From Pigmentiphaga sp. (lineage in GTDB: Bacteria; Pseudomonadota; Gammaproteobacteria; Burkholderiales; Burkholderiaceae_B), in assembly GCA_023228945.1 (NCBI GenBank), contig JALOAI010000009.1, forward strand, positions 1 through 64,000: a stretch of DNA of 64,000 nt, in the 5' to 3' direction. The notes under the pieces are model-generated. The model was not told the DNA's origin, searched no databases, and worked only from the letters and a program-made list of their open reading frames with translations. The position numbers and the translations under genes are program-made. Of this stretch, positions 14,967 through 21,723 are shown piece by piece (the first letter of the stretch is position 1; each line of letters begins with the position of its first letter).

Positions 14967-15932
14967 TCAATTCACCGTGACGTTGAATTCCTTGATCAGC
15001 TCGGCCCAGTCGCCGGATTCCCGCTTGAGCGAGTCGCCGAAAGCCTGGGAGCTTTCGAAGGCGGGCTCCAGGCCCTGGTCGCGCAGCCACTGGGTGACTT
15101 CCGGTGTGCCAAGCACGGCTTCGACATCGGCATGGATTTTGTCGATCACCGGCTGGGGCGTGCCGGCCGGCGCCAAGAGGCCGAACCAGCCGCCGTGGCG
15201 CAGGCGCGGGTAGCCGAGCTCGGTGAAGGTCGGCACCTCGGGAAGGACCTTGGAGCGCTGCGGCGCCAGCAGGGCCAGCGCCCGTATCTTGCCATCGCGC
15301 AAATGGGGCAACGCGGTGCCCACGGAGTTGAAACTGGCTTCCACATGGCCGCCCAGCATATCGGCCAGCGAGAGCGCTTCGCCCTTATAGGGCACCGGCA
15401 GCATCTCGATGCCGGCATCCTTGCCCAGCATCAGGGTATAGAAGTGGAAGCTGGAGCCGTTGCCGAAGTTGCCCACCTGGAGTGGCTGGCCACGCTGCTT
15501 CACGCCTTCGATCAGCTCATCCAGCGTTTTGTAGGGCGAGTCCGATCTCGTCACCAAAACGGTTTCGGTATCCACCATCTTGGCCACAGGGCTGAAGTCG
15601 GCAATCGGATCGTAGGAAGTGTCGGGATACAGCAGCTTGGCCATACCATGCGAAACGAAGGTCGACAACAGAGTGTGGCCGTCGGCCGGGGCGGTGGCCA
15701 CCATGGCGGCGCCGATGCGTGTCGTGCCTCCGGGCCGGTTTTCCACGACCACGGGCTGCTGCCATTTTTTGCTGAGATGATCGGCCAACAGGCGGGTAAT
15801 GCGATCCGGACTGCTGCCGGGCGGCCCCGGCAGTACGATGCGTACCGGCTTCTCGGGCCAATCGGCCTTGGCCGCGCCTGCGGCAAAGGCCAGCGCAAAA
15901 GCGGGCAGCAGGCAAAGCATGCGGAGTTTCAT
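14967..15932 (-). CDS. Bug-family periplasmic solute receptor (1)
   Basis: A 321-residue tripartite tricarboxylate transporter receptor that binds a carboxylated or small organic solute in the periplasm. The Sec signal peptide ends near AAGAAKADWP. The Bug ligand-loop signatures are VRIVLPGPPGSSPDRITRLLA and VVVENRPGGTTRIGAAMVA. The C-terminal half contains YPRLRHGGWFGLLAPAGTPQ. The start at 15932 has a GAGGAG site. No TctA/TctB genes are near. A dispersed hairpin repeat lies just upstream (15963-16088), then an LLM flavoprotein gene on the same strand. The ligand is unknown. Confidence 0.92.
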   Translation of the reverse strand: MKLRMLCLLPAFALAFAAGAAKADWPEKPVRIVLPGPPGSSPDRITRLLADHLSKKWQQPVVVENRPGGTTRIGAAMVATAPADGHTLLSTFVSHGMAKLLYPDTSYDPIADFSPVAKMVDTETVLVTRSDSPYKTLDELIEGVKQRGQPLQVGNFGNGSSFHFYTLMLGKDAGIEMLPVPYKGEALSLADMLGGHVEASFNSVGTALPHLRDGKIRALALLAPQRSKVLPEVPTFTELGYPRLRHGGWFGLLAPAGTPQPVIDKIHADVEAVLGTPEVTQWLRDQGLEPAFESSQAFGDSLKRESGDWAELIKEFNVTVN

Positions 15933-15962
15933 GGTGGTAGTCTCCTCGTCGGTTCCTGGCTG

Positions 15963-16088
15963 GTGAAGAACTCCGGCCTTTCGGCCCGAGATTCTCCGCC
16001 ACCATTTGGGGGAGCCTTCGGCTCCGGTAGATTTGGCCTCGCTAACCTCGCCATAAGCGGCGAGGCTTGCGCTTGGGCGCGTGGTCAA
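15963..16088 (+). repeat. Dispersed hairpin repeat, copy A
   Basis: A 126-bp element closely related to 17211-17336 and, over its first two thirds, to 50091-50165. It contains three small inverted repeats: an imperfect ccggcctttcggcc, ggagcc-ttc-ggctcc, and cctcgcc-ataagc-ggcgagg. It ends with gaggcttgcgcttgggcgcg then tggtca. It separates the Bug gene from the upstream flavoprotein gene and could act as a structured or REP-like intergenic element. Confidence 0.75.
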
Positions 16089-16140
16089 AGCGATGCGGGC
16101 AGGCGCCGGCCGTGTTCAGGGGGGCGGTCGGCTTGAAGTC

Positions 16141-17163
16141 TCAGGCTGAAGCCTGCCCGGACAGGGCGGGCAGGACATGTTCGGACAATAAGCGGGTGGA
16201 GCGCAATGAGTTCTCCAGCGAGAGATCGCCGAACGCCAGCCGGCACACGAAGTAGTTCACGCCGGCTTCGTTGGCGGATGCGGCGATCCAGTCGCGCACC
16301 GTATCGGGTGAGCCGGCGATGCCCAGGCCCAGGCGCTGGGCATCGTCGAAGGTTTCGGGAAAGGCCAGGTTCTGCGGCCGCGTGCCATGCACCACCCACA
16401 AGTGCATCAAATGTTCATACCAGCGGCGGTAAGCCGGGCGTGCCGCCTCCAGGGCTTCGGCATCGGTATCGGCCACCACCACGTGGCGGCTCATGCCCAG
16501 ATAGGGAATCCCGCTCGGCTCATGTCCCAGCGCCTCCCAATGCAGGCGATATTGATCGGTGATGGCCCTGACCTGGGCCGCGGTTCCATTGCAGACGATG
16601 TTGATACCGTTCTGTGCCGTCCATTGCGTGGCGGCCGGAGAACCCGCGCCATACCAGATGGGCGGCATGGGTTGCTGCAGGCAGCGCAGGACCACGGGAA
16701 CGTCGCGGAGATCGAAGTGCCGGCCCTGGAAGTGCACCTTATCCTGGGTGAGCCCTTGCATGATGATCTGGTAGGACTCATGGTAGATGTCCTGGGCCTG
16801 GGCCGGGTCGACGCCGTAGTAGCCCAGCTCGTAGGGTGAGATTCCGCGTCCGAAGCCCACCTCCAGGCGGCCGCCGCTGAGCTGGTCGAGCATGCAGATT
16901 TCTTCCAGCACCCGCAGGGGATGATGCATGGCCAGCGTGTAGACCAGCGGCCCGAAGCGCAAGCGGCGCGTGCGTTGCGCCACGGAGGCGAGATAAACAC
17001 CGGGCGACGGCGAGATGCCCAGTGGCGTGGAGTGATGCTCGGCCACGTGATACGCATGAAAACCGGCCTGGTCGTATGCCTCCGTCAGCAACAGCCTTTC
17101 TTCGTATTGTTGGGCGAGAGGGATCGTGCCACGGTCCATGTGATCGAAAACGGCGAACTTCAT
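16141..17163 (-). CDS. LLM class flavin-dependent oxidoreductase
   Basis: A 340-residue luciferase-like monooxygenase that probably uses FMNH2 from a partner reductase to oxygenate a small substrate. Family features are the N-terminal MKFAVFDHMD strand, YHVAEHHSTPLGISPSPGV, a flavin-phosphate-like RLEVGFGRGISPYE and the PPIWYGAGSP segment. The C-terminus has GIAGSPDTVRDWI. The start was set at 17163; the frame continues upstream but through repeat DNA. A consensus-type promoter and a 9-bp inverted repeat lie upstream. The Bug gene downstream suggests it processes that receptor's ligand. Confidence 0.88.
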   Translation of the reverse strand: MKFAVFDHMDRGTIPLAQQYEERLLLTEAYDQAGFHAYHVAEHHSTPLGISPSPGVYLASVAQRTRRLRFGPLVYTLAMHHPLRVLEEICMLDQLSGGRLEVGFGRGISPYELGYYGVDPAQAQDIYHESYQIIMQGLTQDKVHFQGRHFDLRDVPVVLRCLQQPMPPIWYGAGSPAATQWTAQNGINIVCNGTAAQVRAITDQYRLHWEALGHEPSGIPYLGMSRHVVVADTDAEALEAARPAYRRWYEHLMHLWVVHGTRPQNLAFPETFDDAQRLGLGIAGSPDTVRDWIAASANEAGVNYFVCRLAFGDLSLENSLRSTRLLSEHVLPALSGQASA

Positions 17164-17210
17164 GGGGATCCTCGGGGTCGTCGGCCGGCGTGGACGCCGC
17201 CGCGCCTGGA

Positions 17211-17336
17211 GTGAAAAACTTCGACCGGGCGGCCGAAGCTTCTCCGCCAGCATGCGGAGGAGCGTTCGGCCCCAGCGGATTTGGCCCCGCAAGCCTCGCC
17301 GTGAACGACGAGGCTTGCGCTTGGGCGCGTGGTCAA
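17211..17336 (+). repeat. Dispersed hairpin repeat, copy B
   Basis: The same element as copy A with scattered substitutions. The end, from gaggcttgcgcttgggcgcg to tggtca, is identical. It lies in the 5' leader of the LLM flavoprotein gene, between the promoter/inverted repeat and the start codon, so it would be transcribed as part of the mRNA leader. Confidence 0.75.
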
Positions 17337-17338
17337 TT

Positions 17339-17364
17339 CAAATTATTTATTGTTGAATAATTTG
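17339..17364 (-). promoter_or_regulatory. 9-bp inverted repeat, candidate operator
   Basis: Perfect arms caaattatt (17339-17347) and aataatttg (17356-17364) with an 8-base spacer, embedded in AT-rich DNA. It lies just downstream of a minus-strand promoter and upstream of repeat copy B, a good place for a repressor acting on the flavoprotein-Bug unit. Confidence 0.55.
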
Positions 17365-17378
17365 ATTCTATATAATTG

Positions 17379-17407
17379 ATGCTAGAACTGTGCGGACGCC
17401 TTGTCAA
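17379..17407 (-). promoter_or_regulatory. Promoter of the LLM flavoprotein unit
   Basis: On the minus strand a perfect TTGACA (17402-17407) is followed after 17 bp by TAGCAT (17379-17384). Transcription would start near 17372 and read through the inverted repeat and repeat copy B into the gene at 16141-17163. Confidence 0.65.
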
Positions 17408-17417
17408 GCACCCGCAA

Positions 17418-17449
17418 GGCCCTCGCGGCTCAGCTCAGCCGCGAGGGCC
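17418..17449 (-). terminator. Strong GC hairpin at the end of the enoyl-CoA hydratase gene
   Basis: Arms ggccctcgcggct and agccgcgagggcc are perfectly complementary over 13 bp with a 6-base loop that contains the TGA stop codon of the hydratase gene. There is no T-run, so it may work as a Rho-dependent or stabilising 3' hairpin that insulates the promoter at 17379-17407. Confidence 0.6.
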
Positions 17450-18400
17450 CGCCGTTTGTCGGCCAGCCTGGACATAGGCTTCGATCCGGGCCTTGAGGCC
17501 GGGCCGGGCGGCGGAGGCCACCAGGGCGGCGAGGTCACTATCCAGCGCGGCCGGTTCGGCGCCCAACCGGGTGGCCCGCGCAATCCGGGCATGGGTGTCG
17601 TCGTCGAGCCGGCTTGCCTGCCGCCGATGGCGGGCCAGGCAGTCCGGCCAGGCGTCAAGGGCCAGGCGCGCGGTGACCAGACCCGCGCTGGCGGCTTCGT
17701 CGACGTCCAGGCGTTCGCCGGAGGTGATCCAGCGTTGCGCGGTATCGCCGCCTACCTGCAGCGCCAGGCGGCGGCTGCCCAGCACCAGGCCAAAGCCGGC
17801 GCCGGGAAAGGCAAAGCGGGTGCCGTCGGCCGCATACCGGTAATCGCAGGCGGCGAACAGGTCGGCGCCGGCGCCCATGGCCGGGCCTTCGGCATAGGCC
17901 ACCGTGGTGAAGGGCGCGACGACGAGTTGCTGGAGCAGTTGTTCTACCCGTACGAAGCGGGCCAGCAGGGTGTCGTCGGTTTCACTCGCCAGGCCGCCGA
18001 GGTCGAAGCCCGAGCAAAAGGCTTCCGGTGCGCCGCGCAAGACCACCAAGCGGGTGCCATCGCTGGCGCAGTCCGCCAGAGCCTGTGCCAGGCCGGCAAC
18101 CAGCGAGGCGCTCAAACTGTTGCGCTGGCGCGGTCGATCCAGCGTCAGTTCGGTGACTTTGCCGTCGCGGGCGACGCGTAGCCCGGCATGGGGTGCGGCA
18201 GCTTCCTCCCCCGGGGAGGATTCGCGCTTGAGACGGCTCGGCGCGGCGGATGGGGGGCCCTCCGGTCGCTGCGCGACTTCCTCCCCGAGGGAGGATTCGC
18301 GCTTGGGGCGGCTCGGCGCGTCGGATGGGGGGCCCTCCGGTCGCTGCGCGACTTCCTCCCCGAGGGAGGATTCGCGCTTGAGACGGCTCGGCGCGCTCAT
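17435..18400 (-). CDS. Enoyl-CoA hydratase/isomerase family protein with repeat-derived N-terminus
   Basis: A crotonase-fold protein of 321 residues as read from the ATG at 18400. The catalytic domain begins near residue 75 (LRVARDGKVTELTLDRP). It shows the oxyanion-hole segments LVVLRGAPEAFCSGFDL and AYAEGPAMGAGADLFAACDYR, so it acts on an acyl-CoA. The first 70 residues are nearly three copies of a 25-residue unit (SRLKRESSLGEEVAQRPEG core) encoded by a 75-bp tandem repeat and have no family counterpart. The ATG overlaps the stop of the upstream CoA-transferase gene (ATGA), implying translational coupling. The domain may be truncated C-terminally relative to typical 250-260 residues. The substrate is unknown. 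Confidence 0.8.
   Translation of the reverse strand: MSAPSRLKRESSLGEEVAQRPEGPPSDAPSRPKRESSLGEEVAQRPEGPPSAAPSRLKRESSPGEEAAAPHAGLRVARDGKVTELTLDRPRQRNSLSASLVAGLAQALADCASDGTRLVVLRGAPEAFCSGFDLGGLASETDDTLLARFVRVEQLLQQLVVAPFTTVAYAEGPAMGAGADLFAACDYRYAADGTRFAFPGAGFGLVLGSRRLALQVGGDTAQRWITSGERLDVDEAASAGLVTARLALDAWPDCLARHRRQASRLDDDTHARIARATRLGAEPAALDSDLAALVASAARPGLKARIEAYVQAGRQTAGPRG
18199..18398 (-). repeat. 75-bp tandem repeat inside a coding region
   Basis: About 2.7 copies of a 75-bp unit containing ctccccgagggaggattcgc and cggatggggggccctccggt. Each unit has internal palindromes (ctccccgagggag, ggggggccctcc). Since 75 is divisible by three, the array stays in frame and is translated as the N-terminus of the enoyl-CoA hydratase. 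Confidence 0.85.
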
Positions 18401-19584
18401 GCCTGCTCCGACGACGGAGTCCGGGCGGTGGCGCCGTATTGTTCGCGCAGCGCGGCGGTGTGTTCGCCGAGCGCCGGCGGGCGCTGGCGCACTGGCAGGT
18501 TATGGCCGTCCAGCCGAAGCGGCGAGATGAAGGTGCGGGTGGCGCCGGCGCCGGGCAGGTCGATTTCGCGTACCCAGCCCATGTGCTCGACCTGGGGATC
18601 GGCCAGTGCGGAAGCATAGTCGTTGATCGGCGTGGAAGGCACGCCGGCCTCGCGGAAAGCGGCGACCCAATGGGCCGCGCTCTGATGGCGGAAGGAGGCT
18701 TCGAGCAGGTCCTTGAGTTCCACCTGATTGCCGGCTCGCTTGGCCGTCGAGTCGAAGCGCGGATCGGTGGCGAGCTCCGGACTGCCCATCACGCGGCAAA
18801 CGGCCTCCCACAGTTTCTGGTTGCCGGCGGCGATGGCAAAGTAGCCATCGGCGGCGGCAAACGCCTGGTAGGGCGCGTTGCGGGGGTGGGCCGAACCGAG
18901 CTTGACGGGGCTGCGGCCGTTGCCGAAGTACTCGCTGGTTTGCAGCGCGGCGATGCCCAGGGTGCAGCCGAACATCGGTACGTCGATGGCCATGCCGCTA
19001 CCCGTTTGCGCGACTTTGCGCAGGGCCGAAGCGATGGCGAAGGCCGCATAAAGGCCGCTGGCGAAGTCGGCCAGCGGCACGCCGCACTTGACCGGCGCGC
19101 CCTCGGGCTCGCCGGTGACGCTCATCACGCCCGCGGCGGCCTGGATGGTGAGGTCGAAGCCGCCTTCGCCGGCGCGGGGACCGCTCTGGCCGTAGGCCGA
19201 AATCGAGCAGAACACCAAACGCGGATTCACCTCGAGCAGCGCCTGATAGCCCAGGCCCAGGCGATCCATGACGCCCGGGCGGTTGTTTTCGATCACGACG
19301 TCGGCGTTGGCGATCAATTGGCGGGCCAGCGCGACGTCGTCGGCGGATTTGAGGTTGAGCACCGCGGAATACTTATTGCGATTGAGTGAAGCGAAGTTCT
19401 CGCTGAAACCATCGCGGTGCGGCGGCCATTCGCGCAGCGTGTCGCCGGCGGGAGCTTCGATCTTCCAGACTTCGGCGCCCATGTCGGCCAACAGCATGCC
19501 GCAAAAGGGGCCGGCGGCGACGGTGCAAAACTCGACGATGCGGACGCCGGCCAGGGGAAGTTCGGAGGACGGTAGATCGGTCAT
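18397..19584 (-). CDS. CaiB/BaiF (family III) CoA-transferase
   Basis: A 395-residue CoA-transferase that moves CoA between carboxylic acids, activating a substrate for degradation. The fold is recognisable from LAGVRIVEFCTVAAGPFCGMLLADMGAEVWKIE at the N-terminus, the RNKYSAVLNLKS segment, VVIENNRPGVMDRLG and GGFDLTIQAAAGVMSVTG. The last of these carries the aspartate (Asp144 here) expected to form the aspartyl-CoA intermediate. It is full length. It overlaps the downstream enoyl-CoA hydratase gene, so together they form a likely two-step acyl-CoA catabolic operon. The substrate acid is unknown. Confidence 0.9.
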   Translation of the reverse strand: MTDLPSSELPLAGVRIVEFCTVAAGPFCGMLLADMGAEVWKIEAPAGDTLREWPPHRDGFSENFASLNRNKYSAVLNLKSADDVALARQLIANADVVIENNRPGVMDRLGLGYQALLEVNPRLVFCSISAYGQSGPRAGEGGFDLTIQAAAGVMSVTGEPEGAPVKCGVPLADFASGLYAAFAIASALRKVAQTGSGMAIDVPMFGCTLGIAALQTSEYFGNGRSPVKLGSAHPRNAPYQAFAAADGYFAIAAGNQKLWEAVCRVMGSPELATDPRFDSTAKRAGNQVELKDLLEASFRHQSAAHWVAAFREAGVPSTPINDYASALADPQVEHMGWVREIDLPGAGATRTFISPLRLDGHNLPVRQRPPALGEHTAALREQYGATARTPSSEQA

Positions 19585-19656
19585 TCGGATTCCAGGGTCG
19601 GAAAAAGAGAAAGAGGCGCCGTGCGCGGGGGCAAGGCTGGCGCTTGGCGGGTGTAG

Positions 19657-20235
19657 TCAGGCCGGCAACGAATCGAGCAAGGGCGGCAGGGCATAGCCCG
19701 ACACAAACGGCTTGGCGGCGCCATGCTGCGGATCAAAGACATGGCGCTGTTGCTGGCCGATGTTGGAGCCATAGGTGTGGATGCTGATGGAGACCTGGTT
19801 GGCCAACGCATTGCTGACGCGATGAACATCGGCGCCGTTGGCGATCAGCTCTACGTCGCCGGGCATGAGCGTGTGTGCCGGGCCGCTTGCGGCGGGAGGC
19901 AGGCCGGGGCGCAGGGTGAAGGGCTCGGACAGCTCGGCGCCGCGCAGCACGCCGACCACGCCCCAGGTCTGGTGGTCGTGCAGCGGCGTGAGTTGCCCCG
20001 GCCCCCACACGAAACTGACGACCGAGAAGCGGCCGGCTGGATCGATATAGAGCGGGTACTGTTGATAGTGGTCGGGATGCGGCTGCGCATAGGCGTCGGG
20101 CAGCCAATCGTCGTGCCGCAGCAACTGGCGCAGGGCATCGGCGATACGATGAAGGTGATCGCCCGGCAAGCCAGCGGGGGCGGCGCAGATAGCCTGGACC
20201 GTGGAGAGATACGATTGAAGCCGTTGCAGCGACAT
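19657..20235 (-). CDS. Thiol dioxygenase (cysteine dioxygenase family, Gln-type, 3-mercaptopropionate dioxygenase-like)
   Basis: A 192-residue cupin that inserts O2 into a thiol with a non-haem iron held by three histidines: His86 and His88 (LHDHQTWG) and His138 (ADVHRVSN). The substrate-binding stretch reads HYQQYPLYID, with glutamine where cysteine-specific enzymes have arginine. Bacterial family members with this Gln signature favour 3-mercaptopropionate. The start at MSLQRLQ (20235) excludes 21 upstream codons lying in the operator region. It is divergent from an IclR regulator with paired inverted repeats between, so it is probably controlled by it. A role in sulfur-compound catabolism is inferred. 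Confidence 0.82.
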   Translation of the reverse strand: MSLQRLQSYLSTVQAICAAPAGLPGDHLHRIADALRQLLRHDDWLPDAYAQPHPDHYQQYPLYIDPAGRFSVVSFVWGPGQLTPLHDHQTWGVVGVLRGAELSEPFTLRPGLPPAASGPAHTLMPGDVELIANGADVHRVSNALANQVSISIHTYGSNIGQQQRHVFDPQHGAAKPFVSGYALPPLLDSLPA

Positions 20236-20243
20236 AAGGTTTC

Positions 20244-20277
20244 GTCCTAAAATACAGGACATATGTTTTGAAATATG
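20244..20277. promoter_or_regulatory. Two inverted repeats between thiol dioxygenase and iclR genes
   Basis: gtcct-N7-aggac (20244-20260) and catat-N8-atatg (20260-20277) abut each other in the divergent intergenic region just upstream of the dioxygenase start. They are candidate IclR binding sites. Confidence 0.45.
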
Positions 20278-20354
20278 GGTCGAGCTGAAGATTACCATTC
20301 CCCGGCCGGCCTTGGCAATGCGGCCCGCAGGCGGAGATAGCCCAACCGCGAATC

Positions 20355-21152
20355 ATGGATAAAACCTTACTGAAGGGCCTGGCCACGCTGGAAGCGCTGG
20401 CCGCGCAAGGCAACCAGCCGCTCAGCTTGTCGGCTTTCGCCGAGCGCCTGGGCCTCACCAAAAGCAACACCCATCGCACGCTGCAAACCCTGGCGCATGC
20501 CGGCTATGCCGTGCAGGATGCCAACGGCACTTACCGGGCTTCGCTCAAACTATTCGAATTGGGCATGCTCCAGCGCGAGGCGCTGGATGTCCGGCAACTG
20601 GCGCTGCCCACCTTGCAGCGTTTGGCGCTTGCCGTCCAGGAGACCGTGCATTTGTCGGTATTGGATAGCCTGGAAGTGCTCTACGTCGAAAAAATCGATA
20701 GCCCGCATCCGGTTCGCGCCTATACCACGGTGGGCGGCAGGGCTCCGGCATATTGTGTGGCCACGGGCAAAGCCATGCTGGCCTTCCAGAGCGAGGCATA
20801 CCTGGCGGCCCTCGAAGATCCTCTGCCGGCCCACTCGCCCCATACCTTGCCCGACCTGGCGGCGCTGCATGCCCAGTTGGCGCGCGTGCGGCGCGAGGGC
20901 GTGGCCTATAACACCGGTGAATGGCGCGACAGTGTGGGCGGCGTGGCGGCCCCCATCCTCGACGGCCTGGGGACGGCCGTGGCGGCGATCGGCCTGTCGG
21001 GCCCGCTAAGCCGTTTTACCTTGGCGCGCATGCGCGAACAGGCGCCGGCGCTCGGCGAAGCGGCCAAGGAGCTATCGCGGGCCATGGGCTACCGTGTCGG
21101 CACCGGCGGTGCGCCTCTCAAGGAAACGCCGGGCCGCCCCAAGTTTCCTTGA
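20355..21152 (+). CDS. IclR family transcriptional regulator (1)
   Basis: A 265-residue regulator with an N-terminal winged helix (LKGLATLEALAAQGN then LSAFAERLGLTKSNTHRTLQ, recognition helix around residues 30-48). A C-terminal effector domain follows (VGGRAPAYCVATGKAMLA and YNTGEWRDSVGGVAAPI). It faces the thiol dioxygenase gene and probably controls it in response to a small organic acid. The last residues (GGAPLKETPGRPKFP) do not belong to the family. They are encoded by a copy of an intergenic repeat that has replaced the natural 3' end. Confidence 0.88.
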   Translation: MDKTLLKGLATLEALAAQGNQPLSLSAFAERLGLTKSNTHRTLQTLAHAGYAVQDANGTYRASLKLFELGMLQREALDVRQLALPTLQRLALAVQETVHLSVLDSLEVLYVEKIDSPHPVRAYTTVGGRAPAYCVATGKAMLAFQSEAYLAALEDPLPAHSPHTLPDLAALHAQLARVRREGVAYNTGEWRDSVGGVAAPILDGLGTAVAAIGLSGPLSRFTLARMREQAPALGEAAKELSRAMGYRVGTGGAPLKETPGRPKFP

Positions 21153-21247
21153 CCCCCTCGGGGGGCCTGACGCATAGCGGCAGGTATGGGGGCGCTCTCA
21201 AGGAAACGCCGGGCCGCCCCAAGTTTCCTTGACCCCCCGGGGGGCCT
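21111..21247. repeat. Duplicated 57-bp terminator-like repeat
   Basis: Two copies (21111-21168 and 21191-21247), 80 bp apart and nearly identical, share ctcaaggaaacgccgggccg and a closing gaccccc-cgggggg. Each has aaggaaac/gtttcctt-type arms and a ccccc/ggggg stem, so it can fold as a bidirectional terminator between convergent genes. The first copy is read into the C-terminus of the IclR gene; the second reaches the stop codon of the DUF486 gene. Confidence 0.8.
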
Positions 21248-21594
21248 CAGAACGGCCCGCGAAACACGAAGAACGCGCCCAGGCCGATCAGCCCGAAACC
21301 CACCACGTGATTCATCGTCAGATTCTCGCCCAAATACCACACCGAGAAGCCGGCGAACACGGCCAGGGTGATCACCTCCTGCATCGTCTTGAGTTCGGCC
21401 GCCGTGTACACCTGATGCCCCAGGCGGTTGGCCGGCACGGCAAAGCAATATTCCACCAGCGCGATGCCCCAACTGATGAGAATGACGGCCAGCAGGGGTT
21501 TGTCGCCGAACTTCAGGTGGCCGTACCAGGCGAACGTCATGAAAACGTTGGAGACGGCCAGCAGGAAAATCGGCAACACATGGGCGAGAGTCAT
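21247..21594 (-). CDS. DMT-like membrane protein, DUF486 family
   Basis: A 115-residue protein with four predicted membrane helices, related to small drug/metabolite transporters (COG3169, DUF486). Diagnostic are VLPIFLLAVSNVFMTFAWYG at the N-terminus, the WGIALVEYCFAVPANRLG segment and the C-terminal GFGLIGLGAFFVFRG. The start at 21594 was chosen because family members begin at this hydrophobic helix; the longer frame adds unrelated residues. The transported substrate is unknown. It is convergent with the IclR gene across a duplicated terminator-like repeat. Confidence 0.85.
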   Translation of the reverse strand: MTLAHVLPIFLLAVSNVFMTFAWYGHLKFGDKPLLAVILISWGIALVEYCFAVPANRLGHQVYTAAELKTMQEVITLAVFAGFSVWYLGENLTMNHVVGFGLIGLGAFFVFRGPF

Positions 21595-21723
21595 GGCGTA
21601 GGCGAAAAACGGCAAGATCCATGTAAAACGCCCCGTCGCTGACCAGCGGCGGGGCGCTGCCCCCAACGGCGGGGGCGCGAGCTTCTGAAAGAACGGAACT
21701 GGACGGCCGAGGGCGATCGCGCC

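Noticed and set aside
18199..18398. Tandem repeat considered as a CRISPR array
   Set aside because: The units are contiguous 75-mers with no variable spacers and no cas genes are nearby.
21111..21247. Pair of 57-bp repeats considered as attachment sites of a mobile element
   Set aside because: Only about 20 bp separate them, no cargo or integrase lies between, and the stems fit terminators better.
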